From NCBI RefSeq assembly GCF_009755815.1, contig NZ_WRPK01000003.1, positions 124,001 through 188,000 on the forward strand: DNA of 64,000 bases. The letters run 5' to 3'. Position 1 is the first letter of the stretch, and the number at the start of each line of letters is the position of its first letter. Source of the DNA: Flavisphingomonas formosensis (lineage in GTDB: Bacteria > Pseudomonadota > Alphaproteobacteria > Sphingomonadales > Sphingomonadaceae). The position numbers and the translations under genes are program-made. Under the pieces are notes generated by a model, which made no database searches, was not told the DNA's origin, and was given only the letters and a program-made list of their open reading frames with translations. Below are positions 1 to 8,931 of this stretch, one piece after another.

Positions 1-1
1 C

Positions 2-112
2 GAGGCGCGCTACGCGTGGCGTGCGGCGCTGGTCTATGCCGATGGGAAGGATGCGGATCGCATCCGCACCAAGCTCGACACCGGGCTGACGCCTGCCGTG
101 GCTGCTCCCTGA
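2..112 (+). CDS. C-terminal end of an unidentified protein, possibly TPR (partial)
   Basis: An open frame entering from the left edge ends at a TGA at 110-112 and gives 36 residues (EARYAWRAALVYADGKDADR...). The helical, alanine-rich text would fit the end of a tetratricopeptide-repeat protein, a common neighbour upstream of ispE in sphingomonads as far as I recall. It stops 10 bases before the ispE start, so the two are probably co-transcribed. Too little is present to name a function. Confidence 0.55.
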   Translation, partial: EARYAWRAALVYADGKDADRIRTKLDTGLTPAVAAP

Positions 113-122
113 CCGGCATCGC

Positions 123-956
123 ATGATCGAGACGGCTCCGGCCAAGATCAATCTCGCGCTTCACGTTCGCCGCCGCATGCCGGACGGCTATCATGCGCTG
201 GAGACGATTTTCGCGTTTACGGCGGATGGCGATGTGCTGCGCGCGTCGGCTGCCGAACGGCTGTCGCTGACCATCAGCGGTCCCTTTTCGGATGGACTGG
301 AAACGGACGACGGCAATCTGGTGCTGCGTGCCGCGCGCGCGCTCGGAGAAGCGTGCGGCTTCGATCCCGCGCTCGCCTTCCACCTCGAGAAGAATCTGCC
401 GGTTGCGTCAGGTATCGGGGGCGGATCGGCAGACGCGGCCGCCGCGCTGCGATTGCTGGCGCGCCGTCACGCGATCGATCCGGCCGATCCGCGGCTGGCT
501 GCGGTCGCCGCCGCGCTCGGTGCCGACGTGCCCGCTTGCCTGCACGGCCGGACGGTGCGCGGCGAGGCGCGGGGCGATGCGCTTCATCCGATCGCGGCCG
601 AGCGGTTGAGCGGGCTCCCGCTGCTGCTGGTCAATCCGCGCCTCCCTTTGGCGACGGGTCCGGTGTTCAAGGCCTGGGACGGGGTGGATCGGGGGCCGCT
701 GGCGGAGGGGGATCCGCTGGACGCGGCATTGGCGGGCCGCAACGATCTGCAGCCGCCGGCAATCGGCCTTTTGCCCGAGATCGCCACGGTACTGGATCGG
801 CTGGCCGCGCAACCCGGCGTGCTGCTTTCGCGCATGTCGGGATCCGGGGCGACCTGTTTCGCCCTGTTCGGCTCGGTCGATGCGCGCGATGCCGCCGACG
901 CGGGCCTGGCTGCAGCCCATCCCGCCTGGTGGCGGCTGGCGACACGCCTCGGTTGA
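123..956 (+). CDS. ispE: 4-diphosphocytidyl-2-C-methyl-D-erythritol kinase (IspE)
   Basis: Cytosolic GHMP kinase that phosphorylates the 2-hydroxyl of CDP-methylerythritol in the non-mevalonate isoprenoid pathway. The 277-residue protein opens with APAKINLAL, whose lysine is conserved in the family. It carries the glycine-rich GHMP ATP loop PVASGIGGGSADAAA near residues 93-107 and the C-terminal GHMP motif SRMSGSGATCFALF near 235-250. Length is usual for IspE. The ATG follows the upstream gene closely. The gene ends 63 bases from a convergent M48 protease, with a perfect palindrome in the gap. Confidence 0.95.
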   Translation: MIETAPAKINLALHVRRRMPDGYHALETIFAFTADGDVLRASAAERLSLTISGPFSDGLETDDGNLVLRAARALGEACGFDPALAFHLEKNLPVASGIGGGSADAAAALRLLARRHAIDPADPRLAAVAAALGADVPACLHGRTVRGEARGDALHPIAAERLSGLPLLLVNPRLPLATGPVFKAWDGVDRGPLAEGDPLDAALAGRNDLQPPAIGLLPEIATVLDRLAAQPGVLLSRMSGSGATCFALFGSVDARDAADAGLAAAHPAWWRLATRLG

Positions 957-1002
957 GACAGGCGGCTTGTCACCGAGGGCGTGCGGCGAGCACGCTCGCG
1001 GC

Positions 1003-1020
1003 GCTCACGCCGGCGTGAGC
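1003..1020. terminator. Perfect 18-bp palindrome between convergent genes
   Basis: GCTCACGCCGGCGTGAGC is a perfect 18-base palindrome placed between the ispE stop and the last codons of the convergent M48 protease gene. Its position suggests a bidirectional transcription stop, but no T-run follows on either strand, so the role is inferred from location only. Confidence 0.4.
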
Positions 1021-2195
1021 TACTTGCCGACCAGAGCCGCGTGATCCGCCTTCCAGACCATGGCGCGGTGGATGCGCCGTTCGACGCTGGGATGATCGTA
1101 GAAGATGATCTCTTCCAGCCGCGAGGGAGAGGATGCGCGATAGGCGACCGTCTTCACCAGCGCCTTGGCCAATCCGTCAGGTTCATGGGCGTGTTCGAGC
1201 GAGAAACGGTCGGCATCCGCTTCCTGGAGGCGGGTGAGCGTATTGGTGAGCGGTGTCCCGATGAGGCCCAGCGTGGCCACGATCGCCATCAGCACCGGAA
1301 GGCCCGCCGGATCCGCTATGCCCCGTATGCCGGTCGCGCCGAGCCAGGCGCAGGCGGCGGGAAAGAGTCGATCCGCTGCCCAGAAGGCGAGCACGGCCAG
1401 CAAGCTGAGGATCATCGCGGACCAGAAGATGTGGCCACGTTTATAGTGACCCATTTCATGGCCGACCACGCCGCGCACCTCGGCAAGATCCGCGCCCTGC
1501 TGGAACATCGTGTCGCTCATCGCGATGCGGGCGCTGCCGAACAGGCCGGAAACGTTGGCGGTGTAGCGATTGGACTGCTTCGATCCGTTGTAGATCAGGA
1601 TCTTGTCCGACGGAACGCCGGCGTCCTTCGCCAGCGCGACTACGGTGTCGCGCACCTTGCCCGCCGGCGCGGGCGTATAGCTGTTGAACAACGGCTCGAT
1701 CAGCACCGGGCTCAGCACGACCAGGACGATGATCGCAACCGCGGAGACCGCGCCCGACCAGATCCACCAGCGCCGCGGTGCCCGGCGCATGAGCGCGTAG
1801 ATGGCGAGCAGCAGCAGCGAGAACATCACCATGCTGATCAGCAGCGACATGATATTCTCGCCAAACCAGCCCGTGAAAGGCTGGGAACTCAGCCCATAGC
1901 TCCGCTCGCGCCCCCAGCTTGCATAGATGCTCCACGGCAGCTCGATCAGCCAGTCCAGCGCAATATAGGCAATGACGCAGGCAAGCACGGCAAGGTTGGG
2001 CCTCCGGACCCTGTCGCGCAGCGCCGTGAGCAAGCCGAAACGCACGATGAGCCATGCGGCAGCGATCGTGACCAGCCAGCCCCAGAGCAGCAGCCAGTGA
2101 TCGCCATGGGTGTAGGCAATGGCGGTGGCATGCTGCTGCGGCGACAGCGTGGCCAGATAGGCGGCCGTCGCGGTATCGGGGTCGAACTGGGCCAT
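1020..2195 (-). CDS. M48 family membrane metallopeptidase (Ste24/CAAX protease type)
   Basis: Integral-membrane zinc protease of the Ste24/HtpX clan, 391 residues. It has several hydrophobic segments (about 34-55, 68-88, 115-136, 147-170). The zinc motif HEMGH lies at 246-250 and is followed by two further membrane segments and the third-ligand motif EADADRF near 325. The N-terminal layout resembles the Ste24/CAAX prenyl protease type more than the shorter HtpX. Bacterial members are thought to act in membrane-protein quality control; a prenyl substrate is not implied. The ATG at 2195 has a purine-rich site about 9 bases upstream. Confidence 0.88.
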   Translation of the reverse strand: MAQFDPDTATAAYLATLSPQQHATAIAYTHGDHWLLLWGWLVTIAAAWLIVRFGLLTALRDRVRRPNLAVLACVIAYIALDWLIELPWSIYASWGRERSYGLSSQPFTGWFGENIMSLLISMVMFSLLLLAIYALMRRAPRRWWIWSGAVSAVAIIVLVVLSPVLIEPLFNSYTPAPAGKVRDTVVALAKDAGVPSDKILIYNGSKQSNRYTANVSGLFGSARIAMSDTMFQQGADLAEVRGVVGHEMGHYKRGHIFWSAMILSLLAVLAFWAADRLFPAACAWLGATGIRGIADPAGLPVLMAIVATLGLIGTPLTNTLTRLQEADADRFSLEHAHEPDGLAKALVKTVAYRASSPSRLEEIIFYDHPSVERRIHRAMVWKADHAALVGK

Positions 2196-2413
2196 CGCCG
2201 GTTGCTCCGGAGGGAAGGAATCGGTTCAGCCTAAGCCAATGTCCGCGCGCGCGCGAAGCAAATAACCATCGGGGTGGGAACGCTACGCTCCCGTGTCGGA
2301 CAGCGAAGGGCGCAACGGAGCAACGCCGCGGCGGAAGGTCCGGCGTCTGCTCGGCTACGGACGCCTTGCCGCGGCGGTTCGGGCGACGCCGGGAGGCGCC
2401 GATCCGGTTGCGA

Positions 2414-4804
2414 TCAGCGAATGCGCAGCACCTTGGGTGCATCGCCCGACACATTGTTCCTGTCCAGAACGATACGCTCGAACTGTTCGATCGGCGCAGG
2501 GCGGCTGATGACATAGCCCTGCATCTGCTCGCAGCCTTCCTGCTGGAGCATCGTCATCTGCTCGTGCGTTTCGACGCCCTCGGCGAGGACCGAGATGCCG
2601 AGACCTTTGCCGAGGCCGATCACCGCCTTGATGATCGCGAGCGCCTGCGGGTTTCCGGCCATGTCCCGGACGAAGGACTGATCGATCTTCACCTTGTCGA
2701 ACGGGAAAACCCGGAAATAGCTCAGCGAGGAATAGCCGCTGCCGAAATCGTCCATCGAGATCTGGACGCCGAGCGCCTTGAGCCTGCGCAGAACCTCGAG
2801 CGCCTTTTCGGCGTCGTTGATCAGCAGGCCTTCGGTGATCTCGAGGTCCAGCCGGCTCGGATCGATGCCCGTCTCGGCGACGATCGTTTCGACGGTGGCG
2901 GCAATGTCGCCGTAGCTGAACTGTACCGGCGACAGATTGACCGCGATCTGCAGCGGCTGCTGCCAGCTGGCCGCCTCGCGGCAGGCTTCGCGCAGCACCC
3001 ATTCGCCGATCGGAATGATCAGCCCCGTCTCTTCCGCCATCGGAATGAAGACCGACGGTGGCACATTGCCGAGGGAGGGATGGTGCCAGCGCAGCAGCGC
3101 CTCGAAGCCGAAGACGCCGCCGCTCTTCACCGACACCAGCGGCTGATAGTGCAGCGACAGCTGGCCGGCGGGCAGGGCGCGGCGCAGTTCCGCTTCCATC
3201 TGGTGACGCAGCACGAGCTGCTTGTCCATCGCGTCGTCGAAGAAGCGGAACACGCCCTTGCCGTCCGCCTTGGCGCGATACAGGGCGAGATCCGCCTTCT
3301 TGTGCAGGTCCTCGCCCGTCGTCGCGTTGGCGGGGTGGAAGGCGATGCCGACGCTGACCCCGAGATTGAGCGTGAGCTCGCCGACGACGAATTCGTTGGT
3401 GATGGAGGCGATGATCTGTTCGGCGAGGTGCCCTGCCATGCGCGGCTGATCGCCGGGCTGCTGGATAATGGCGAATTCGTCGCCTCCCAACCGGGCCAGG
3501 GTCTCCCCGTCGGCAAGGCAGTCGCGAATGCGCTGTGCCGCCTCGATCAGCACGGCATCGCCGACCGGATGGCCGTAGAGATCGTTGATCGCCTTGAACC
3601 GGTCGAGGTCGATGCAGAGCATGGCGACGGGGCTGTGGATGCTCGATCGGGTGAGCGCTTCTTCCAGCGCCTCGCTCATCGAGAGGCGGTTGGCGCAGCC
3701 GGTGAGCGGGTCGTGCGAGGCGAGGTGGGCGATCTTCGCGGCTGCAGCCTTGCGCTCGGTGATGTCGCGCACAACGATCAGTTCGCGCCCGCCCCCGGTC
3801 GGACCGAGGCGGGTCGCCGTTTCCACGCAGACGATATTGCCCGCTGCGTCGGTAAGCTCGGTTTCGATGAAACCGCCATCCGCGGCTGGTGCCGCGCGTG
3901 CGCGATGAATGGGCAGCAGCGTGCCGATCACGAGGTCGTGCGGCGGATTGGCCGGGTCGTGTCCGGAGAGTTTCCAGAAAATCTGATTGGCATCGACGAC
4001 ACGGTCGCCGTCGAGAATGGCGAGCCCTTCCATCGCGCTTTCAGTGAAATGCTTGAGTCGCTCGGCCTCCTCCGTCGCCAGGCGGGCGAGCTTGCCTTCG
4101 AGGATGGTGACGGCGAGGGCGATGCCGAGCACGGCGACGACCAGCGTCGCGACCATGAAGGCAAGCATGCCACCGCCGATCGCGCCGGTCGGGATCGTCA
4201 CATTAGGGTCCGGCGTGATCGAGGCCGCGCCCATCGATCCGAAATGAATGGCGCAGATGGCGGCCACGAAAGCCGGAATCGCAGCCGAGCGCAGGCGGCC
4301 GTCATTCGCCCGGAAGGTGCTCATGGCTATGCCCGCACATAACCATCCGATCAGGAGCGACCCGGCGACGAGCGCCAGATCGTAGCGGAGATGCCCCTCG
4401 GTCTGCAGTGCGGCCATGCCGGTGAAGTGCATCGAGGCGATGCCGGCGGTCATGATCAGCCCGGTGACGGCCGGCGCCAGCGGGGTGACCTTCAGCATCG
4501 CCCACCAGGCGATGCCGGTCATCGCGATCGCGATCAGGATGGAAAGGGCGGTGATGCCTGGCGCATAGGCGGTCGGGAGATGCGGCTGATAGGCCAGCAT
4601 GGCGATGAAATGCGTCGCCCAGATGCCGGTACCGGTGACGAAGGCCAGCGCCGCGAACCAGAGCGGATGGGGCCGGGCACGCAGGCGGCGCATATGCCCG
4701 GCGACGGCGAAGGCGGTCAGCGTCGAGAAAAGACAGATGGCGACGGCGACGAGGACGAGCCTGAAATCATGTTCCTGAGACAGGCAAGTATAGACACGCA
4801 GCAC
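2414..4804 (-). CDS. MHYT-PAS-GGDEF-EAL signalling protein
   Basis: Membrane protein of 796 residues for cyclic-di-GMP turnover. The N-terminal 240 residues form an MHYT sensor with seven likely membrane helices and three H-x-x-x-M-type motifs (HFIAM at 65-69, MHFTGM near 125, IHFGSM near 186), thought to bind copper and sense a diatomic gas. A PAS domain covers about 250-350. The GGDEF domain (360-520) has an intact GGDEF at 440-444. The EAL domain (530-780) has EAL at 568-570 plus EITEG and DDFGSGYSSL. All catalytic signatures are intact, so both cyclase and phosphodiesterase activity are possible. The start is GTG at 4804, with GGGGAG 6 bases upstream. Confidence 0.93.
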   Translation of the reverse strand: MLRVYTCLSQEHDFRLVLVAVAICLFSTLTAFAVAGHMRRLRARPHPLWFAALAFVTGTGIWATHFIAMLAYQPHLPTAYAPGITALSILIAIAMTGIAWWAMLKVTPLAPAVTGLIMTAGIASMHFTGMAALQTEGHLRYDLALVAGSLLIGWLCAGIAMSTFRANDGRLRSAAIPAFVAAICAIHFGSMGAASITPDPNVTIPTGAIGGGMLAFMVATLVVAVLGIALAVTILEGKLARLATEEAERLKHFTESAMEGLAILDGDRVVDANQIFWKLSGHDPANPPHDLVIGTLLPIHRARAAPAADGGFIETELTDAAGNIVCVETATRLGPTGGGRELIVVRDITERKAAAAKIAHLASHDPLTGCANRLSMSEALEEALTRSSIHSPVAMLCIDLDRFKAINDLYGHPVGDAVLIEAAQRIRDCLADGETLARLGGDEFAIIQQPGDQPRMAGHLAEQIIASITNEFVVGELTLNLGVSVGIAFHPANATTGEDLHKKADLALYRAKADGKGVFRFFDDAMDKQLVLRHQMEAELRRALPAGQLSLHYQPLVSVKSGGVFGFEALLRWHHPSLGNVPPSVFIPMAEETGLIIPIGEWVLREACREAASWQQPLQIAVNLSPVQFSYGDIAATVETIVAETGIDPSRLDLEITEGLLINDAEKALEVLRRLKALGVQISMDDFGSGYSSLSYFRVFPFDKVKIDQSFVRDMAGNPQALAIIKAVIGLGKGLGISVLAEGVETHEQMTMLQQEGCEQMQGYVISRPAPIEQFERIVLDRNNVSGDAPKVLRIR

Positions 4805-5014
4805 GACGGGCTCCCCAGCGAGGTTTCCGCATCATGAAGGCCCGAGAATGAGAATTTGGTTAAAGAGACAATGGATTTGGCAAGAATGCCGAAATGATTC
4901 AGCGCTTTATGATGATGCTGACGCGGCATGGTGCAGGCACGTCATCCTGTCCCTGGCCGTAAAGACCGCGAAATCAGCTATTTGTGCCTATGTTGGAGGT
5001 ATTTACGCGCTGCC

Positions 5015-6850
5015 TCATCGCGGGCGCGGCGACAGCACCAGCCTCTCGACCAGATCCAGCGGCATCGCGCCATTGCCCAAGACCCGCGCATGGAAGACGC
5101 GCCGGTCGAAGCGCTTGCCCCAGGCCCGAGCCATCCGGGCGCGCATGTCGAGGAGGCGCATCTGCCCGATCTTGTAGCCGAGCGCCTGCGCCGGCCAGGC
5201 CATGTAGCGTTCGATTTCGGCGACGACCTGGCTTTCTGCCATTCCGGTCGTCTCGCGTGTATAGGCGACTGCGCGGCCGCGATCCCACCGTTCGTGATGG
5301 ATGCCGGTGTCTACGACAAGGCGCACGGCACGGAACAGCTCGTCCTGCAGGCGGCCGAGATCGCCCCAGGGATCGCCGCGATAGGCACCCATCTCCGCGG
5401 CCAGCCGCTCGCAATAGAGCGCCCAGCCCTCCTGATAGGCGTTGAAGCTGGCGATGCGGATCAGCAGCGGGGCCTCCCCCAGCGCGAGCGCGACCGCATT
5501 CTGGGTATGATGCCCCGGCACGCCCTCGTGATAGGCCAGGGTCGGCAGGCTGAGTTTCGGCACCGCCTTCATGTCGCGCAGGTTGATCCAGAAGGTGCCG
5601 GGTCGCGATCCGTCGAGCGACGGGCCGTCATAATAGCCGCCGGGCGCGCCTGCCTCGGTCGCGCGCGGAACGCGGCGTACCTCCAGCGCCTGGCGAGGAA
5701 TGAGCGCCGCCGGCAGGATCTGCGGATAGCGATGTTCCATCGCGCGGACGAGGCCGCGGACATAATCGAGCAGCTCCTGCCGTCCGGCATCCGAATCGGG
5801 AAAGAGCTGCGCGGACGACATGGCTGCGGCATCCATGCGCTCCGCCACCGTGCCGCGAGTCTTGCCGAGAGACCGCAGCCGGGCGTTCATCTGTGCGGTG
5901 ATCCGGGCGACCTCGGCGAGCCCGACGCGGTGGATCTCGTGAGGATTTTGGGCGCTGTCGCCGAGCGCGTGGACGTTCGCGGCATAGAGGGCGTCGCCCT
6001 GCGGCTGCGCCCACAATCCGTCCTCCTCCCGTCCGGGCAGCGCGGCGACCTGGTCGCGCAGCGCCGCGAAGGCCGGGCGGGCGCGCTTCTGCAAGGCGGT
6101 GATCGCGCGCCCCTCCGCCGCGGCGCGGGCGTTGGCGTCCAGACCGGCAATCGCCATCTTGTCGCGCAGCGCGACGATCAGCGGGTGCGCGTCCGCCGGT
6201 CCGCTCAGAAAGGCGTCGAATACCGGCAGCGCCTTGCGGATCAGCACCTGCGGCGGCCGGCAGCCGGCCGCCGCATCGGCGCGCAGTTTCTCGCCGACAC
6301 GGGCGAAGCCCTCACGAAAGCCGTCCAGCTTGGCGATCCAGGCATCCACCGCCGCCGGCGTGGAGAGCGACTGCTGGCTCTGCATCGCGTTCGGCGTGTC
6401 GATATGCGGTCCGGCGACCGGGGTGACGAGATAGGGAACGTGTCCAGAGAAGGTGAAGGCGTTGATCCGGCCATAGGGAATGCCGGCCGAGCGCGTGCCG
6501 TTGTCCAATATGGCGCGTGCGACGGCGAGGTGGAGCGTGCCGATGGCGTCGTTTGCGCAGCTCATCGCCGCTACCGCCGTGCGCGCCTCGTTCAGCGTCT
6601 TGCGCCAAGCGGCTTCGCCGGCCGGAGAATAATCGTCCATGGTGCGCGCGAGGGGGCCGCCGTCCAGTGCATCGGCGGTGCCGTTATAGACGGCGGTTTC
6701 CGGAGTCTGGGCCAGCAGCCGATTGGCGATGCCGTCCAGCGGCGTGCCGATCGGGCAGGGCAGGGCGGGCGCGGCCCGTGCAGCCGGCGCCGCGCATGCG
6801 CCCGCCGCCAGCATCGCCACCGCTTCCCGGCGCGTCAGTCCCTGTTCCAT
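5015..6850 (-). CDS. DUF885 family exported protein, putative zinc metallopeptidase
   Basis: Protein of about 611 residues if translated from ATG 6850. This start places a Tat-like signal (TRREAVAMLAAGACAAP then ARAA) at the N terminus; an in-frame start at 6889 would add 13 residues. The family signature HEGVPGHH lies at about residues 441-448 (numbered from 6850) with a glutamate helix downstream (YQEGWALYCE). This resembles the active site of M32/M3-like carboxypeptidases. DUF885 proteins are largely uncharacterised, so peptidase function is an inference. It is divergent from the enoyl-CoA hydratase gene, with a 68-base gap between starts. Confidence 0.85.
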   Translation of the reverse strand: MEQGLTRREAVAMLAAGACAAPAARAAPALPCPIGTPLDGIANRLLAQTPETAVYNGTADALDGGPLARTMDDYSPAGEAAWRKTLNEARTAVAAMSCANDAIGTLHLAVARAILDNGTRSAGIPYGRINAFTFSGHVPYLVTPVAGPHIDTPNAMQSQQSLSTPAAVDAWIAKLDGFREGFARVGEKLRADAAAGCRPPQVLIRKALPVFDAFLSGPADAHPLIVALRDKMAIAGLDANARAAAEGRAITALQKRARPAFAALRDQVAALPGREEDGLWAQPQGDALYAANVHALGDSAQNPHEIHRVGLAEVARITAQMNARLRSLGKTRGTVAERMDAAAMSSAQLFPDSDAGRQELLDYVRGLVRAMEHRYPQILPAALIPRQALEVRRVPRATEAGAPGGYYDGPSLDGSRPGTFWINLRDMKAVPKLSLPTLAYHEGVPGHHTQNAVALALGEAPLLIRIASFNAYQEGWALYCERLAAEMGAYRGDPWGDLGRLQDELFRAVRLVVDTGIHHERWDRGRAVAYTRETTGMAESQVVAEIERYMAWPAQALGYKIGQMRLLDMRARMARAWGKRFDRRVFHARVLGNGAMPLDLVERLVLSPRPR

Positions 6851-6918
6851 CGCGACCCGTCCGAATTTTCGTGCGCCATGTCGTGACATCCGGCGGCGCG
6901 GACGGCAACAGGGAGCCG

Positions 6919-7677
6919 ATGTTCACGCTCGATATTCAACGGCGAATCGCCACCATCGGCCTGTCCCGGCCCGAAACCCGCAATGCCGTGCCGCTCCGTA
7001 GCTGGGCGAAGCTTGCCGAATGCGTCGGAGAGGCGGCAGCGTCCGGTGCGCGGGCGCTGCTGGTTCGCTCACTGGTGCCGGGCATTTTCTGCGGGGGCGC
7101 CGACATCGCCGAATTTGCGGGCTTCGCCGATCCGGCGCGGCAGGCCGACCTGAGACTGGCCATGGCGGAAGGGCTTGGCGCGCTGCGCGACATCGCCATT
7201 CCGAGCTTTGCCGTGATCGACGGCGGCTGCTTCGGCGCGGGCGTCGCCCTCGCGCTGGCGTGCGACATGCGGATCGCGGGCAAGGGCGCGCGCTTCGGCG
7301 TGCCGCCCTCGCGCCTCGGCATCACCTATCCGCAGGCCGACATCGCGCGTTTGACCGCGCTGGTCGGTCCCGGACAGGCGGCGCGGCTGTTCCTGATCGG
7401 CGACCAGATCGATGCGGACGAGGCGCTGCGTATCGGCCTCGTCGAGATGATGGAGACGGCACCGGACGAACGGGCGGAAGCGCTGGCGCTGCGCATCTCG
7501 CTCAGCAACGCGCCCACCAGCCTGCGCCTGCTCAAGCGATCGATCGCGCTCGCCGAGGCCGGCGTGGCGCGAGACGCGGGGATGGACGCGGCGTTCGATG
7601 CAGCCTTCGGATCGCAAGATCTCGCGGAAGGTCTCGCGGCCTTTCGCGAAAAACGCTCGCCGGTGTTCGAAGGATGA
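6919..7677 (+). CDS. Enoyl-CoA hydratase/isomerase family protein
   Basis: Crotonase-fold protein of 252 residues from ATG 6919 (MFTLDIQRRIATIGLSRPE). The oxyanion-hole signatures are visible: SLVPGIFCGGADIAEF at about 54-69 and IDGGCFGAGVALALACDMR near 100-118. The second catalytic glutamate position (normally in GxxE) reads PSRLGITYPQAD, so classical hydratase chemistry is uncertain and an isomerase, dehalogenase or hydrolase role is possible. Its stop overlaps the start of the next gene (ATGA at 7674), implying translational coupling. Confidence 0.85.
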   Translation: MFTLDIQRRIATIGLSRPETRNAVPLRSWAKLAECVGEAAASGARALLVRSLVPGIFCGGADIAEFAGFADPARQADLRLAMAEGLGALRDIAIPSFAVIDGGCFGAGVALALACDMRIAGKGARFGVPPSRLGITYPQADIARLTALVGPGQAARLFLIGDQIDADEALRIGLVEMMETAPDERAEALALRISLSNAPTSLRLLKRSIALAEAGVARDAGMDAAFDAAFGSQDLAEGLAAFREKRSPVFEG

Positions 7678-8393
7678 GCGATCCCTGGCGCGATATCGCC
7701 GGCGATCCGGCGACCGGATTGCTGCTGATCGGCGATCATGCTTCCAACCATGTGCCCGAGGACCTCGTCCTCGGCATTCCCGCCGAGCTGCTGGAGCAGC
7801 ATGTCGCCATCGACATCGGCGTGGCGCCGCTCGCCGAGGCGATCTGCGCCAAGCTCGGCTGCCCGGCGATTTTGGGGGCGGTTTCGCGGCTGGTGGCGGA
7901 TTTCAACCGCGAGGAGACGGCGCCGGGCCTCGTTCCCATCTCGAGCGACGGCCATCCGATTCCGGGCAATATCGCGCGCGAGCCGGCGGAGCGGATCGAT
8001 CGTTTCTGGCGGCCCTACCATGATCATATCGCGGCGCGGATCGCCGCGGCGCGGCCGCGCCTGCTGATCTCCCTGCACAGCTTCACGCCCCGGCTCTCCT
8101 TGGCGCCGGAACAGCACCGCCCCTGGCAGATCGGAATCCTCTATAATATCGACGCGCGGGCGGCGCGCATCGCGCTCCCCCTGCTGAAGGCGGCGGGCGT
8201 CGTCGCTGGCGACAACCAGCCTTATTCGGGCCAGGTGCTCAATGCGACGATGAACCGTCACGGCGAGGCAAACGGCATTCCCTATCTGGGCATCGAGGTG
8301 CGCCAGGATCTGATCGGCGATGCGGCGGGCGTCGAGCGGTGGGCGCAGGTGCTGGCACCATTGATCCGCCAAGTCGCGGCGGAGCTTGGCTGA
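7674..8393 (+). CDS. N-formylglutamate amidohydrolase family protein
   Basis: Protein of 239 residues from ATG 7674, overlapping the preceding stop by four bases. Motifs typical of the family are present: LLIGDHASNHVPEDL near residue 20 (metal-binding Asp-His), SRLVADFNRE near 68-77, and LISLHSFTPRL near 125. The family hydrolyses N-formylglutamate or related N-acyl amino acids. No hut genes are nearby, so a role in histidine degradation is not supported by context. Confidence 0.85.
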   Translation: MSDPWRDIAGDPATGLLLIGDHASNHVPEDLVLGIPAELLEQHVAIDIGVAPLAEAICAKLGCPAILGAVSRLVADFNREETAPGLVPISSDGHPIPGNIAREPAERIDRFWRPYHDHIAARIAAARPRLLISLHSFTPRLSLAPEQHRPWQIGILYNIDARAARIALPLLKAAGVVAGDNQPYSGQVLNATMNRHGEANGIPYLGIEVRQDLIGDAAGVERWAQVLAPLIRQVAAELG

Positions 8394-8508
8394 ACCGCCG
8401 CGCCGCACATGCGCCAAAGGCGCATTTCCGAACAGACTCAGAGCAGGGGAGGCGGTCCGGCTTGCGCGACGGGCGCCGAGCCGCCTAAGGCAAGGCGAGG
8501 ATGCCGCA

Positions 8509-8931
8509 ATGACAGCCAGCTATAAGGGATCGATCGATCGCGCCGCGCACATGGGCCGGCTCGCGCTCATGCTGCTGCCGCTCGCCGCCGCAGCGAGCTG
8601 CCATTCGGGCAAGCAGGATGCAGCGGCGTCCGGCGGCGCGGACAGCAGCGGGCGCATCTCCTGCGCGCTTGCCGGCGAGGCCGAGTTCAAGCCGGTCTGC
8701 GATATCGAACGCAGCACGGACGAGGGCGGCATCGTGCTGACGGTGCACCATCCCGACGGTGGCTTTCGCCGCTTGCGCGTGATGAAGGACGGCAGGGGCG
8801 TGGTCGCGGCGGACGGAGCGCTGCCGGCGCGCGTGACGCTGAGCGGCGATCGTCAGATCGAGGTGGCGATCGCGGGCGATCGCTATCGTCTGCCTGCCAC
8901 GATCAAGCGCCCTGCACCGGCCGCGCCGTGA
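8509..8931 (+). CDS. Putative lipoprotein of unknown function
   Basis: Small exported protein. A start at ATG 8509 gives 140 residues; a start at ATG 8551 gives 126 residues and places a short signal (MGRLALMLLPLAAAASC) directly before a lipobox-like cysteine. I prefer 8551 for a lipoprotein but give the longer frame here. The mature part has two further cysteines (ISCALAG and PVCDIERS) and a beta-rich look (IVLTVHHPDGGFRRLRV). The stop overlaps the GTG of the YjeF gene. I do not recognise a named family. Confidence 0.65.
   Translation: MTASYKGSIDRAAHMGRLALMLLPLAAAASCHSGKQDAAASGGADSSGRISCALAGEAEFKPVCDIERSTDEGGIVLTVHHPDGGFRRLRVMKDGRGVVAADGALPARVTLSGDRQIEVAIAGDRYRLPATIKRPAPAAP

Noticed and set aside
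981-2234. Long plus-strand open frame opposite the M48 protease
   Set aside because: It is the antisense of a gene with a clear zinc motif and membrane segments; its composition (arginine, histidine and glycine rich) is that of a GC-rich shadow.
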